Positions 34,793 to 44,959 of a DNA stretch of 64,000 nt are shown piece by piece. The stretch lies in the NCBI GenBank assembly GCA_965227155.1, contig OZ245731.1, forward strand, positions 3,720,001 to 3,784,000, read 5' to 3'. Under the pieces are notes generated by a model, which did not search any database, was not told the DNA's origin, and saw nothing but the letters and a program-made list of their open reading frames with translations. The first letter of the stretch is position 1. Each line of letters begins with the position of its first letter. A program made the position numbers and the translations under genes. Source of the DNA: UBA6059 sp965227155. GTDB lineage: Bacteria; Bacteroidota; Bacteroidia; Cytophagales; Cyclobacteriaceae.

Positions 34793-35938
34793 ATGAATAC
34801 ACGTAGCATTTTGATTACATCTTTGATTGGGTTGAGCTTTACGTTCAGTTATGGCCAATCAGTTGATAAAGCAAAGGATGTATTATTTTATGAATATGGT
34901 CCACCAGAAACTATTTGGCTTAATTCAAGCGAACGCCAGTCAATGTTTGAAAAGGCAAAAACGTTGGATATCGATATCCGGGAGTCACTTATTGATAAAG
35001 CTGAAAAGGCTTTAAAAGATGCCCCTAATCCAACGGATACAATATTCTATGAGGGCTTAGTTTCTAATCATCCCAGGAGACTTGAAATGCAGGAACATTT
35101 TAAGGATTTGACTAACCTTTCATTACTGATTAATGCTTATTTACTTACAGGCAACAATACGTATCGCGATCAGACTAAGAGACTCTTATTGGCCTGGGCA
35201 GAAACATATATTCCTACCGGTAATGATGTGAATGAAAATAAATTGAGGGACTTTTTTTATGCATACGAGATCCATCGAGAATACTTTACTGAAAAGGAGA
35301 AGACACTTGTTGAGCAATGGCTAAATACCATTGCCCAAAGACAAATTGAGGAATGGGATATAGAATTTGGATCCAGCAATCGGCATGCAAAAAGAATGAA
35401 GCTGATTTTAATGGCTGGTTTAACATTTGACAATCAGGAGTATATAAATTTTGCGATTGCGGAGATTGAAAAAATTCTGGATGCCTCGCTTTATACTGAT
35501 GGCACCAGTCGTGATCTGGAGCGACGAGATGCCATACATTACCACAATTCTCAGGTTAAAAATTATCTCATATTGAATTACCTGACAAGATTGGTGGGGA
35601 AGAATATTTATACAGAGATTCAAGCTGAAGGTGGTTCAATACAAAAAAGTATACATTATATGTTTCCTTATATCCGAGGAGAGAAAGTACATCCTGAATG
35701 GGTGAATAGTAAAATTGGTTTGGATAGAAGGCGCTACGAAGCAGGTGACGATTATTATAAGCCCGGGAAACCCTGGGATGCTAAAGAGGCATACAGTACC
35801 ATGGTTCTAGCGAGTCCATTTGATGAGGAATGTCAAAAACTTGTAACCTTATTGGAGCAGCAAGAGGGACTTGAAGTACAAAATTGGCTAAAGTTTCAAG
35901 TGCAGATGGTAGAAGACTTGATTGTCGATGGAAATTAA
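34793..35938 (+). CDS. Secreted alginate-lyase-fold (PF05426-like) protein
   Basis: A 381-residue protein with signal peptide (ILITSLIGLSFTFSYGQ). The (alpha/alpha) toroid of the alginate-lyase superfamily is indicated by LTNLSLLINAYLLTGNNTYR, LLLAWAETYIPTGNDVNENKL, FGSSNRHAKRMKLILMAG and SRDLERRDAIHYHNSQVKNY, the last with the catalytic-type Arg/His/Tyr cluster. Families PL5, PL38 and PL39 share this fold and cleave alginate, glucuronan or related uronans by beta-elimination. Length fits a single catalytic domain without accessory modules. It stands alone 185 bp after the isomerase gene. The specific substrate is undetermined; an unsaturated-uronate product would feed GH88, GH105 and KdgF. 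Confidence 0.78.
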   Translation: MNTRSILITSLIGLSFTFSYGQSVDKAKDVLFYEYGPPETIWLNSSERQSMFEKAKTLDIDIRESLIDKAEKALKDAPNPTDTIFYEGLVSNHPRRLEMQEHFKDLTNLSLLINAYLLTGNNTYRDQTKRLLLAWAETYIPTGNDVNENKLRDFFYAYEIHREYFTEKEKTLVEQWLNTIAQRQIEEWDIEFGSSNRHAKRMKLILMAGLTFDNQEYINFAIAEIEKILDASLYTDGTSRDLERRDAIHYHNSQVKNYLILNYLTRLVGKNIYTEIQAEGGSIQKSIHYMFPYIRGEKVHPEWVNSKIGLDRRRYEAGDDYYKPGKPWDAKEAYSTMVLASPFDEECQKLVTLLEQQEGLEVQNWLKFQVQMVEDLIVDGN

Positions 35939-36035
35939 ATTCAGCAACCAGGGTGTTTATGATAAAGGTAATTTCTAATCACCCACGATATCTTTTCTTA
36001 CCAAATACACTGATACCTTAAAATCCAGGATGATT

Positions 36036-37013
36036 CTATTTACCCGTTAGCCACTCCATAACCTGATTGGTCCTGGCGGCTGAATTACCACTACTCACAC
36101 AAATCCCTTGACCGGTCAATTGATTGACAACCTGCTCAATTAATGGTTGCTGTATGTGTTTCGGCATAGTGAAATGAAACCTTTCGGAAGAACCCTGGAA
36201 ATTAAGCACAACATCTGTTGATCCAAAAGTGGTAAATTCAATATGGCCTTTTGATCCGTAAATGATGACCTTGTCCGTTGCATCCGCTTCAGCTACGGTG
36301 AAGCACCATGCGCCAAGTCCCATTACGCCCGACTCAAATTCAAAGCTGCCGGCTACAATATCTTCTGCACTATATTGACCAGCCTGGTTCTTGCTAAAGC
36401 CGTTGGCAGAAGCTATTGGGCCGAAAAGAAAATCCAGCAGGTCCAGCTGGTGGCTGGCAAGATCGTAGAAATAGCCACCGCCTGCTATTTCGGGATTTAC
36501 GCGCCAGTCTGATCCTGCTATGATGTCAGGATTCAACGGTTGATAGAGTTCAATTTTAACAAATCGTATGTCACCAATTGCCTTATCTTCCAGCAGCTCT
36601 TTTACTTTTAGGAAATGTGGCAGGGCCCTTCGGTAATAAGCTACCAACAATGGTACTTCGGCCTGATGACAAGCTTCTATCATCTGCTGACATTCCTGGA
36701 AAGTACGTGCCATAGGCTTTTCTACATAAACAGGCTTACCGGCCCTGGCAGCTGCAATGGTATATTCCGCATGATGCGAAGGTGGAGTAGCTATATAAAT
36801 AGCGTTCACTTCAGGATGATTGATGACAGTATTAGCATCAGTTGTCCACTCACCTATGCCATGCCTGGCAGCATAGTCCTTTACTTTTGCCTCATTCCTG
36901 CGCATCACAATTTGAATGGATGACTTTGGAATGATTTGCATAGCCGGTGCGCTTTTTACCTCACACACGTCACCAACACCAATGATGCCCCATTTAATTT
37001 CGGAATTAGCCAT
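36036..37013 (-). CDS. Cytosolic Gfo/Idh/MocA-family oxidoreductase
   Basis: A 325-residue protein without signal peptide: IKWGIIGVGDVCEVKSAP (Rossmann loop), IATPPSHHAEYTIAAARAG, GKPVYVEKPMARTFQE and the usual C-terminal alpha/beta domain with GGGYFYDLASHQLDLLDFL. The length is normal for NAD(P)-dependent sugar dehydrogenases of the family. It is the last gene of the leftward operon behind the two giant lyase-fold genes (17-bp gap), so it probably processes a monosaccharide released by them in the cytosol. In contrast to the two family members at 15452 and 18036, it is not exported. Confidence 0.85.
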   Translation of the reverse strand: MANSEIKWGIIGVGDVCEVKSAPAMQIIPKSSIQIVMRRNEAKVKDYAARHGIGEWTTDANTVINHPEVNAIYIATPPSHHAEYTIAAARAGKPVYVEKPMARTFQECQQMIEACHQAEVPLLVAYYRRALPHFLKVKELLEDKAIGDIRFVKIELYQPLNPDIIAGSDWRVNPEIAGGGYFYDLASHQLDLLDFLFGPIASANGFSKNQAGQYSAEDIVAGSFEFESGVMGLGAWCFTVAEADATDKVIIYGSKGHIEFTTFGSTDVVLNFQGSSERFHFTMPKHIQQPLIEQVVNQLTGQGICVSSGNSAARTNQVMEWLTGK

Positions 37014-37030
37014 TTACAATAAATTCTATT

Positions 37031-40000
37031 TTACTGTTTTAAGATCAGACGTGAAATTTTTTGTCCATTAGTCTCAATTTGTAAGACATTAATACCTTTT
37101 ACTAACTCTTCTTTTAAATTTAACTTATGTAAGCCTATCTGCAGGTTGTTGGTTTGCCTATAAAGCAGTTTTCCGGAGAGATCATGTATGGATAGCCCAA
37201 GCGATGTAGGAGTTAATAATTCGAATTCAAGAAAGAGGTCATCTGTTGTAGGATTGGGATATACCTTCAGCGAGTTTTCGATATCTCTGAGACCCAGCAC
37301 CACTTCATATTCAGCTTCCAATGTAATAGGGCTATCAGGCATGAGCACTGTGGTACTGGCCTGACTGATGTCGTTTACAGCCTGGGTATCGCCACTCCAT
37401 CCTGTAAACTCCTGCCCCTCAATGGTGGCAGCTTCGATGTTGATCACAGCACCTTCGCGGTAATTACCGGTACCGGTTCCATTTTCCACCGTCAGAGCGA
37501 ATGTAGGGATGTAGGTAGCTACTACCTGCACATCCTGGTCGGGCATGGTGAGGGTAGTAGCGTTTTCACTAACATTCTCCACAAAAGCGATATCGCCAGC
37601 CCACTCAAAATCATCCGTACCGGTAGGAGGGTCTGCGCTGATGTTGACAATGCTGCTTTCAGCATATTCACCGCTGCCTGTGCCGTTGCCTACGGCCAAA
37701 AACCTACGCATTGTCATACCGGAGGGTACTATTTTGAGAAAATTGATTTTCACATTTTCTCCAGCAGGCGTAATGGTAAGGTGTCCATCGCTTACTACCA
37801 GGTTTGTTACTTCATATACGTCAAATGCATCCTTGCCATCAGGGTCTGTGAATAGAGTTTCTTCTATGAAAAATGAGTTGACGTGATTGAGGTTGCCCGG
37901 GTCACCAAAGCCTACCTGTATATCATAAGTACCATTGGTCAATTCTAATTCCCAGCTTGTGCCTTCAGATTGGCCCATTTGCATCTGGATGTAGGAAAGC
38001 TTCCTTTGATCCCAGGTGTCATCACTGTTTCTGACTATGCCATTGAGCGGTAAATCAACCCTCCAGCCAAAGCTAAAGGCATTTGACAACTGAAAGGGCC
38101 TGCCCTGCTCGGGGACATAGTCATCGATTACATCGGCATGAGCAGGTTGAAAATTGAAGTTCAATTGTGGGTCGTCCATAAGCTCAAATACGGCCTCAAG
38201 TGCATAGTCCTGGTCCATGACCAGCGTAATTGTTGCTGAAGTTGCACTGCTGCTACCAGCCCAATTTGTGAAGGTATAAGGGAATTTTGCAATAGCGGTA
38301 AGCGTAACTTCCTCGCCCGGCGAATAGAATGGTTGGTTAGGAGATAAAGTGATTGACCCATTGGTGCTATCAAAATCAAGTTCTAATCGTTTGGCACGCT
38401 CGGCGTTAAGAGCAGTGAACCGCTCTGCTTTAATGACACCAAAACCATCTTTAATGATCACATCTACCTTGTGCTCAGGCTGATTATTGTCGGGCATGAT
38501 GATGAAGGTCTCCACGTTTTGATCATGATGGATTGAGTGCGTTTCACCATTGAATTTGATTTGTATTTCTTCAAGACCCACGCCATAAGGGTCACTGATA
38601 TCTATAGAAATAGGAAGTGTATCGCCGGGGTTATAGATTTGATTGTCCATGACATTAATGTCGGTCACCAGTTTGGTGAGATGGATATCGCCTTTGGTAA
38701 GAGTTGCATATTCATCTCCTTCCCTGGCTACCTGAGGCCTGTTATTTTCGATCCATTGTACCAATTCAGGACTCAGGTCAAGATTAGCGTTGGCCAGCTC
38801 GTAGGAGTTTCTCCGCTTATCCGATTTATCAGGATTGGGGTGCCAGGGAAATGGTTGATCCATTATATCCCATTGAAAATAGGTTTCCATGAGTTCTGCA
38901 ATGGTGCCTCCCTGTGCTGTACTATCATGCCAAAAATTAAAACCTGCGTATTTTGCAATGTCCAAACATTGTGAAAGGGAAGTCATGGCATATGCAGTAT
39001 AAGTTAACCCACTTCTTCCAGCGTTTCTTGTGACTTCTCTGGGTAAATATACTCCGTGTTCATCCTTTCTTATCTTCCAATCAACTCCCTTGATCTCTAC
39101 CGATTCATCTATCCTTTCATGGAAGTAACTATTTAATTGTATTAAAGCTTCCTTTAGCAATAGGGTATCTTCCAGCACTACAGACGCTGTGAAGACACCT
39201 AATAATGCAGCATCTTTCCAATTATTATCCCTTCGCTGCAGTACTTCCTGGGTATGAATGAGTATTTCTGCTCTCCACCAGGTCTTAAATTTTATTCTTT
39301 GTTCTAAAGACCAACCCTGGTAGGCATGTAAAAGATCAGCTGCATATAGCATTTGGGAAAACCAGGAGCCTAGTTGTAAGCCAAGCCCTGCACCGGTAAA
39401 AGTGGTATTGGCATTTGCCCAGTCCATCAGTACCTCCAGTGCTTTATCGGCATACTTTGCTTCGCCGGTAAACTGATAAGCCAATGCACTTGCATAAGCC
39501 GCATGGCAATTGCTCCACAATTGTTCACGTACAATATGTAGGTTGGTGCCAGGTTCGTACCCCGGCAGAATGTGTATGCTAGCAGGAGCATCCGGCACGA
39601 ATGACTGAGCTACATTAGCTTCACTTAATAACTTTTGATACGCCGTGAATTGTGGTTCTATTCTTTTCTCCACGTAGTATTTTATCATTTCCAATTCGCT
39701 TGTACGAATTACTGTCATGGGATGTGTGAATTCAAATTTGGGAGGAATGGTTAAATTGTAGTCACCCTGCCATGGAACAGGAGGGTTAACCAATAGAGAT
39801 ACATTAGGCGGATAAAACTCATCTCCAACAGTGGGAATTGAGTCCGTATTTGTTATAAAAAGGGCATCGAGCGCTGTTCCCGGTTCACGATAATAAATAT
39901 TAATCTGATGTGGGCCCGGATCAAGAGACCAACTTAACGCTTCAAAATTCCTCGTTCCTTTCCAGTGATGAACTTTTGACCATCCCCAATAGGGAGTTTT

Positions 40001-40366
40001 ACGTATCTCATTCCACATATAAACCGGCCCATCATCTACTTGAAACCAAAATGAATCAGAATCCTCATTTGGAGCGAGAGTCCTACCCCATATGACATAG
40101 TTGCCCCCGGCCAGATTAATGTTTATAGTAACCCTACCATCATCTGGTGCCCCATCACTTGATTTATTCCCATCTTCCACCTGAATATATTGACCACCTA
40201 AAGCGAATTGCCCAACCTTAATTACCATTGGAGGTTCAACCATTCCTGATTCTAATTGAATCAAATGATGTTCCTCAATGGCAAAATCTGTTGTTTGTCC
40301 TTTTAAATTGCAAATGTTAAAAGCTGAAAGGGCGGTAACAATAAGTATAAGTCTTGGGTAACGCAT
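37031..40366 (-). CDS. Giant multidomain T9SS protein with alginate-lyase-fold (PL38-like) domain, copy A
   Basis: A 1111-residue secreted protein. Layout: signal peptide; carbohydrate-binding-like module (about 30-165: LESGMVEPPMVI, NYVIWGRTLAPNEDSDSFWFQV); lyase-fold domain (about 205-560: FTHPMTVIRTSELEMIKYYV, NCHAAYASALAYQFTGEAKY, RRDNNWKDAALLGVFTASV, GRSGLTYTAYAMTSL); Ig-like domain (to about 655); InlB B-repeat (FTNWAGSSSATSATITLVM); malectin-like domain (about 730-875); two more B-repeats (FTGWSGD); T9SS domain (VYPNPTTDDLFLEF). The lyase part resembles PF05426 families PL5/PL38/PL39. The next gene leftward is a Gfo/Idh. A 1.57-kb stretch is almost identical to copy B. Proposed role: surface endo-lyase on a uronan. 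Confidence 0.78.
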   Translation of the reverse strand: MRYPRLILIVTALSAFNICNLKGQTTDFAIEEHHLIQLESGMVEPPMVIKVGQFALGGQYIQVEDGNKSSDGAPDDGRVTININLAGGNYVIWGRTLAPNEDSDSFWFQVDDGPVYMWNEIRKTPYWGWSKVHHWKGTRNFEALSWSLDPGPHQINIYYREPGTALDALFITNTDSIPTVGDEFYPPNVSLLVNPPVPWQGDYNLTIPPKFEFTHPMTVIRTSELEMIKYYVEKRIEPQFTAYQKLLSEANVAQSFVPDAPASIHILPGYEPGTNLHIVREQLWSNCHAAYASALAYQFTGEAKYADKALEVLMDWANANTTFTGAGLGLQLGSWFSQMLYAADLLHAYQGWSLEQRIKFKTWWRAEILIHTQEVLQRRDNNWKDAALLGVFTASVVLEDTLLLKEALIQLNSYFHERIDESVEIKGVDWKIRKDEHGVYLPREVTRNAGRSGLTYTAYAMTSLSQCLDIAKYAGFNFWHDSTAQGGTIAELMETYFQWDIMDQPFPWHPNPDKSDKRRNSYELANANLDLSPELVQWIENNRPQVAREGDEYATLTKGDIHLTKLVTDINVMDNQIYNPGDTLPISIDISDPYGVGLEEIQIKFNGETHSIHHDQNVETFIIMPDNNQPEHKVDVIIKDGFGVIKAERFTALNAERAKRLELDFDSTNGSITLSPNQPFYSPGEEVTLTAIAKFPYTFTNWAGSSSATSATITLVMDQDYALEAVFELMDDPQLNFNFQPAHADVIDDYVPEQGRPFQLSNAFSFGWRVDLPLNGIVRNSDDTWDQRKLSYIQMQMGQSEGTSWELELTNGTYDIQVGFGDPGNLNHVNSFFIEETLFTDPDGKDAFDVYEVTNLVVSDGHLTITPAGENVKINFLKIVPSGMTMRRFLAVGNGTGSGEYAESSIVNISADPPTGTDDFEWAGDIAFVENVSENATTLTMPDQDVQVVATYIPTFALTVENGTGTGNYREGAVINIEAATIEGQEFTGWSGDTQAVNDISQASTTVLMPDSPITLEAEYEVVLGLRDIENSLKVYPNPTTDDLFLEFELLTPTSLGLSIHDLSGKLLYRQTNNLQIGLHKLNLKEELVKGINVLQIETNGQKISRLILKQ
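37248..38820. repeat. Near-identical 1.57-kb direct duplication, copy A (within the lyase-fold gene)
   Basis: This segment matches 40593-42165 at a constant offset of 3345 bp with no visible insertion or deletion and only scattered substitutions; for example about 280 bp from 37605 on appears unchanged. It encodes the end of the lyase domain, the Ig-like, malectin-like and B-repeat modules and the start of the T9SS domain. Both flanks diverge abruptly in nucleotide sequence, which points to gene conversion or very recent segmental exchange. Confidence 0.88.
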
Positions 40367-40375
40367 GGCTTGAGC

Positions 40376-43300
40376 TTAATGCCTGATCAGGATATGCGAT
40401 ATCGATTCCTGGTTCTTAAGAATACGAATCACATTCATGCCTTTCCTTAGCTCATTGTCCAATATAATTTGATGCTGGCCAGAGGCAAATAACTGGCTTA
40501 GCTGAAAGGTATTTTTACCCAGTAAGTCGTAAACTTCTAGAGTGAGTTGCGTCGGTTCGTGAACGAGAAATTCAATAACAGCTTCATGGTAAGTAGGGTT
40601 GGGATATACCTTCAGCGAGTTTTCGATATCTCTGAGACCCAGCACCACTTCATATTCAGCTTCCAATGTAATAGGGCTATCAGGCATGAGCACTGTGGTA
40701 CTGGCCTGACTGATGTCGTTTACAGTCTGGGTATCGCCACTCCATCTTGTAAACTCCTGCCCCTCAATGGTGGCAGCTTCGATGTTGATCACAGCACCTT
40801 CGCGGTAATTGCCGGAACCGGTTCCATTTTCCACCGTCAGAGCGAATGTAGGGATGTAGGTAGCAACTACCTGCACATCCTGGTTAGGCATGGTAAGGGT
40901 AGTAGCGTTTTCATTGATATTCTCCACAAAAGCGATATCGCCAGCCCATTCAAAATCATCCGTACCGGTAGGAGGGTCTGCGCTGATGTTGACAATGCTG
41001 CTTTCAGCATATTCACCGCTGCCTGTGCCGTTGCCTACGGCCAAAAACCTACGCATTGTCATACCGGAGGGTACTATTTTGAGAAAATTGATTTTCACAT
41101 TTTCTCCAGCAGGCGTAATGGTAAGGTGTCCATCGCTTACTACCAGGTTTGTTACTTCATATACGTCAAATGCATCCTTGCCATCAGGGTCTGTGAATAG
41201 AGTTTCTTCTATGAAAAATGAGTTGACGTGGTTGAGGTTGCCCGGGTCACCAAAGCCTACCTGTATATCATAAGTACCATTGGTCAATTCTAATTCCCAG
41301 CTTGTGCCTTCAGATTGGCCCATTTGCATCTGGATGTAGGAAAGCTTCCTTTGATCCCAGGTGTCATCACTGTTTCTGACTATGCCATTAAGCGGTAAAT
41401 CAACCCTCCAGCCAAAGCTAAAGGCATTTGACAACTGAAAGGGCCTGCCCTGCTCGGGGACATAGTCATCGATTACATCGGCATGAGCAGGTTGAAAATT
41501 GAAGTTCAACTGTGGATCGTCCATAAGCTCAAATACGGCCTCAAGAGCATAGTCCTGGTCCATGACCAGGGTAATTTCTGCTGAAGTAGCACTGCTGCTA
41601 CCAGCCCAGTTAGTGAAGGTGTAAGGGAATTTTGCAATAGCGGTTAACGTAACTTCCTCGCCCGGCGAATAAAATGGCTGATTAGGAGATAAAGTGATTG
41701 ACCCGATGGTGCTATCAAAATCAAGTTCTAATCGTTTGGCACGCTCGGAATTAAGAGCAGTGAACCGCTCTGCTTTAATGACTCCAAAACCATCTTTAAT
41801 GATCACATCTACCTTATGCTCCGGCTGATTATTGTCGGGCATGATGATGAAGGTCTCCACATTTTGGTCATGATGGATTGAGTGCGTTTCACCGTTGAAT
41901 TTGATTTGTATTTCTTCAATACCCACTCTATAAGGATCACTGATATCTATGGAAATAGGAAGTGTATCGCCGGGGTTATAGATTTGATTGTCCATAACAT
42001 CAATGTTGGTCACAAGTTTGGTGATATGGATATCACCTTTGGTGAGGGTTGCATATTCATCGCCCTCTCTGGCCACTTGCGGTCTGTTATTTTCAATCCA
42101 TTGCACCAACTCAGGACTCAGGTCAAGATTAGCGTTGGCCAGCTCGTAGGAGTTTCTCCGCTTATCAGATTTGTTTGGGTTTCCGTTCCAGGGAAATGAT
42201 TGGTCCAGGATATCCCATTGAAAATACCTTTCCATCAATTGTCTGATATCGGCACCCTGGGCTGTGGTATCGTGCCACATGTCAAAGCCTGCATATTTTG
42301 CTATATCAAGACATTGAACCATAGAGGTCATGGCATAAGCGGTGTATGTCAACCCACTTCTACCATCATTCCGAACCACTTCGCGAGGTAAATAAACGCC
42401 ATTTTCATCTTTTTTGATTTTCCAATCTACACCGGGTAGTTGCACGCTTTCATCGGTGCGTTCGTAAAAATAACTTTTCAGCTGGATCAAGGCTTCTTTT
42501 AGCAACAACGTGTCTTCCAGTACAACAGAGGCAGTAAACACTCCCAGCAGTGCAGCATCTTTCCAGTTGTTATCTTTGCCACGCAGCACATCTAATGTAT
42601 GAATAAGAACATTATTTCGCCACCAACTGTTAAAAGTGTCTCGCTGACTATCAGTATATCCTTCATAGTCATGGATCAGGTCAGCGGCATAAAGCACTTG
42701 TGAAAACCAGGAACCCAGCTGCAAACCACGATCACCACCAGTAAATGTGGTGTTGGCATTGGCCCAATCCATCATTACCTCCAGTGCTTTATCGGCATAC
42801 TTAGCTTCGCCTGTAAACTGATAAGCCAGTGCACTTGCATAGGCAGCATGGCAATTGCGCCACAACTGTTCTCTTATATCGTTCAAATTGGAGTTAGGTT
42901 CATATCCACCCATGATATTCATGGTTGCCGGGGCATCCGGCACAAAGGATTGTGCCTCCTCCGCTTCTGCAATTAACTTCAGGTAGGCTGTATACTGTGG
43001 CTCGATTTGTTGATCGACATAGTGCCTGATCATATTTAATTCTGACCCACTGATTACTGTCATTGGGTGTGAGAATTCAAAGCCGGGCAAGCTGAAGTTG
43101 TAAGCATTTTGCCAGGGGGTTGGTGGGCTTTTCAGATTGACCAAATTTGGTGGGTATTGGTCATCACCTCTTGTGGGTACGGCATCCATATTGGTAATGA
43201 AGAGCGCATCCAGCAAGGAGTTGGGTTCTCTGTAGTAAACTGTAATGGTGTGTGTGCCTGCTGGCAATGACCAGGTAACAACTTCTCTATACCTAAAATC

Positions 43301-43714
43301 TGAAACCTGAGACCAGCCCCAGTACGGGGTAATTGGTATACCGTTCCAATTGTAAATTTCACCATCATTGACCTGAAACCAGAATGAATCCGAATCTTCA
43401 TCTCGTGCTATGGTACGTCCCCAAATGGTATAATCCCCACCCGCTAATTCAACTGTCAATGTCACCTTACCACTGGCAGGTGGTGCACTAGCTGATTTAT
43501 TGTTGCCCTCTACGCGGATATATTGGCCACCAAGTGCAAAGTCATCGTCCATGATTATCATGGGCTGCTCCACTGTGCCTGATTCCAATTGCACAAGTAG
43601 GGTGTCTACGCCATTATCAATTACTTGAAAAGCCAGTGATGGAAAGGCCAGGGTTTGAAAAAGGAAAATAAAAACGCAACACTTGATTGCTACTAACGGA
43701 TTGTTGATTTTCAT
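40376..43714 (-). CDS. Giant multidomain T9SS protein with alginate-lyase-fold (PL38-like) domain, copy B
   Basis: A 1112-residue paralogue of the protein encoded just downstream (9-bp gap), with the same order: signal peptide (FIFLFQTLAFPSLAFQ), binding module (LESGTVEQPMIIMDDDFALGG, GDYTIWGRTIARDEDSDSFW), lyase-fold domain (FSHPMTVISGSELNMIRHYV, NCHAAYASALAYQFTGEAKY, KDNNWKDAALLGVF, GRSGLTYTAYAM), Ig-like, B-repeat, malectin-like, two B-repeats, T9SS domain (VYPNPTYHEAVIEFLV). N-terminal half and final 85 residues have diverged from copy A, the middle has not. The ATG at 43714 gives a proper signal peptide; an ATG at 43759 would add 15 residues. Two related catalytic domains may differ in chain-position or sulfate tolerance. 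Confidence 0.78.
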   Translation of the reverse strand: MKINNPLVAIKCCVFIFLFQTLAFPSLAFQVIDNGVDTLLVQLESGTVEQPMIIMDDDFALGGQYIRVEGNNKSASAPPASGKVTLTVELAGGDYTIWGRTIARDEDSDSFWFQVNDGEIYNWNGIPITPYWGWSQVSDFRYREVVTWSLPAGTHTITVYYREPNSLLDALFITNMDAVPTRGDDQYPPNLVNLKSPPTPWQNAYNFSLPGFEFSHPMTVISGSELNMIRHYVDQQIEPQYTAYLKLIAEAEEAQSFVPDAPATMNIMGGYEPNSNLNDIREQLWRNCHAAYASALAYQFTGEAKYADKALEVMMDWANANTTFTGGDRGLQLGSWFSQVLYAADLIHDYEGYTDSQRDTFNSWWRNNVLIHTLDVLRGKDNNWKDAALLGVFTASVVLEDTLLLKEALIQLKSYFYERTDESVQLPGVDWKIKKDENGVYLPREVVRNDGRSGLTYTAYAMTSMVQCLDIAKYAGFDMWHDTTAQGADIRQLMERYFQWDILDQSFPWNGNPNKSDKRRNSYELANANLDLSPELVQWIENNRPQVAREGDEYATLTKGDIHITKLVTNIDVMDNQIYNPGDTLPISIDISDPYRVGIEEIQIKFNGETHSIHHDQNVETFIIMPDNNQPEHKVDVIIKDGFGVIKAERFTALNSERAKRLELDFDSTIGSITLSPNQPFYSPGEEVTLTAIAKFPYTFTNWAGSSSATSAEITLVMDQDYALEAVFELMDDPQLNFNFQPAHADVIDDYVPEQGRPFQLSNAFSFGWRVDLPLNGIVRNSDDTWDQRKLSYIQMQMGQSEGTSWELELTNGTYDIQVGFGDPGNLNHVNSFFIEETLFTDPDGKDAFDVYEVTNLVVSDGHLTITPAGENVKINFLKIVPSGMTMRRFLAVGNGTGSGEYAESSIVNISADPPTGTDDFEWAGDIAFVENINENATTLTMPNQDVQVVATYIPTFALTVENGTGSGNYREGAVINIEAATIEGQEFTRWSGDTQTVNDISQASTTVLMPDSPITLEAEYEVVLGLRDIENSLKVYPNPTYHEAVIEFLVHEPTQLTLEVYDLLGKNTFQLSQLFASGQHQIILDNELRKGMNVIRILKNQESISHILIRH
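40593..42165. repeat. Near-identical 1.57-kb direct duplication, copy B
   Basis: Counterpart of 37248-38820, in the same orientation and register, located within the upstream lyase-fold gene. See the copy A entry for the comparison. Confidence 0.88.
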
Positions 43715-43975
43715 AATGGATAGGATATCGAGAAAGCCACATGAGTGCGCTTTAATCATTAAATGTACTTATTAATATAGACGTATTAAATTCCTAATCG
43801 CACCCACATATATTCCTTGTAATTTCCATTAATGAAATAAGGGTTTGTAAATGTGTTAGCCTATTGGATACAAAAAAAACCAGGCAAGCCTAATACTTCA
43901 TACCATCTTCATATTGGTTTGCCATAATCTGATTAGATTAACTTTAGATGAGGTAGTCATAGATTTATAAAAAGA

Positions 43976-44854
43976 ATGAACCTGACACAAAAATTAGGGT
44001 ATTCAGAAAATACCAAATTATTAATCATACATGCAGATGATGCGGGCCTTGCACATTCGCAGAATAGGGGTACTATTCAGTCTTTACAATCAGGTATTGT
44101 AAATTCTTTCAGCATAATGGCGCCTTGTCCGTGTTTCTATGAAATAGCCGTATTTGCGAAAAAACATCCAGCCTTGGATTGCGGAATACACCTTACGCTG
44201 ACATGCGAATGGGAGAACTATAAGTTTGGCCCTGTATTACCCGTTTCGAAAGTACCCAGCCTGGTCGATGAGCATGGATATTTTTATAAGACAAGAGAGG
44301 AGCTAAGAAAAAATGCTACTCCGAAGCATGTAGCTATGGAATTAGAGGCACAAATCAATAAAGTATTAAAATTTGGATTGGATCCTAGTCATATTGATTG
44401 CCACATGTACAGTGTTGGTGCTTGCGGCCAGTTTTTTAAGATTTACAGAGACTTGGGCACCAAGCATAAGCTTCCTGTGCTGATCAGCAGAGAATTGATG
44501 CAGATGGTGGGGCTCGATCCCGACCAAAACATTCTTGAAGAGGATCTTTTGACCGACAAAGTACACCTTGCCTCGTTTGAGCATTTTGCATCCGGTTTGT
44601 TAGGTGAGTTTTACCACAATGTTTTTGACAACCTGTTGAATGGATTAAATGTAATTTTAATCCATCCGGCATTTGATGATAACGAAATGAAGGGGATAAC
44701 AATCAACCATCCCAATTTCGGTTCTGAATGGAGACAAATCGACCTCAACACATTTACAAGCCTGGAAATGGCTGCTAAGCTTAATGATAATGCTATTAAG
44801 CTCATCACATGGAATGACATTAGAAAAGCCTGTGGTCTTATCAGTGACCATTGA
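43976..44854 (+). CDS. ChbG/YdjC-family carbohydrate deacetylase
   Basis: A 292-residue cytosolic protein. The start of the barrel has LLIIHADDAGLAHSQNRG (Asp21-Asp22), followed by SFSIMAPCPCFYEIAVFAKK, LDCGIHLTLTCEW and PSHIDCHMYSVG, the metal and substrate motifs of YdjC/ChbG enzymes. The family deacetylates N-acetylated oligosaccharides such as diacetylchitobiose, giving a free amino sugar. It is followed by GH20 (105 bp) and a NagB-type deaminase, so deacetylation of a GlcNAc/GalNAc-containing fragment before entry to the hexosamine route is likely. Confidence 0.87.
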   Translation: MNLTQKLGYSENTKLLIIHADDAGLAHSQNRGTIQSLQSGIVNSFSIMAPCPCFYEIAVFAKKHPALDCGIHLTLTCEWENYKFGPVLPVSKVPSLVDEHGYFYKTREELRKNATPKHVAMELEAQINKVLKFGLDPSHIDCHMYSVGACGQFFKIYRDLGTKHKLPVLISRELMQMVGLDPDQNILEEDLLTDKVHLASFEHFASGLLGEFYHNVFDNLLNGLNVILIHPAFDDNEMKGITINHPNFGSEWRQIDLNTFTSLEMAAKLNDNAIKLITWNDIRKACGLISDH

Positions 44855-44959
44855 TGTAATAAAAAGGACTGAAAATGAAATATTTGAGGGTTCCTCTAAG
44901 AAAAAAATCGTCCTACAGTTAAGAAATAGGATCACTTTAGCACTTAACAATTAAACCCA

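Noticed and set aside
40547..41273. Long plus-strand open frames opposite the lyase-fold giant (also at 37545-37886)
   Set aside because: They recur in the duplicated segment only because the coding strand is duplicated; antisense to well-defined domains.
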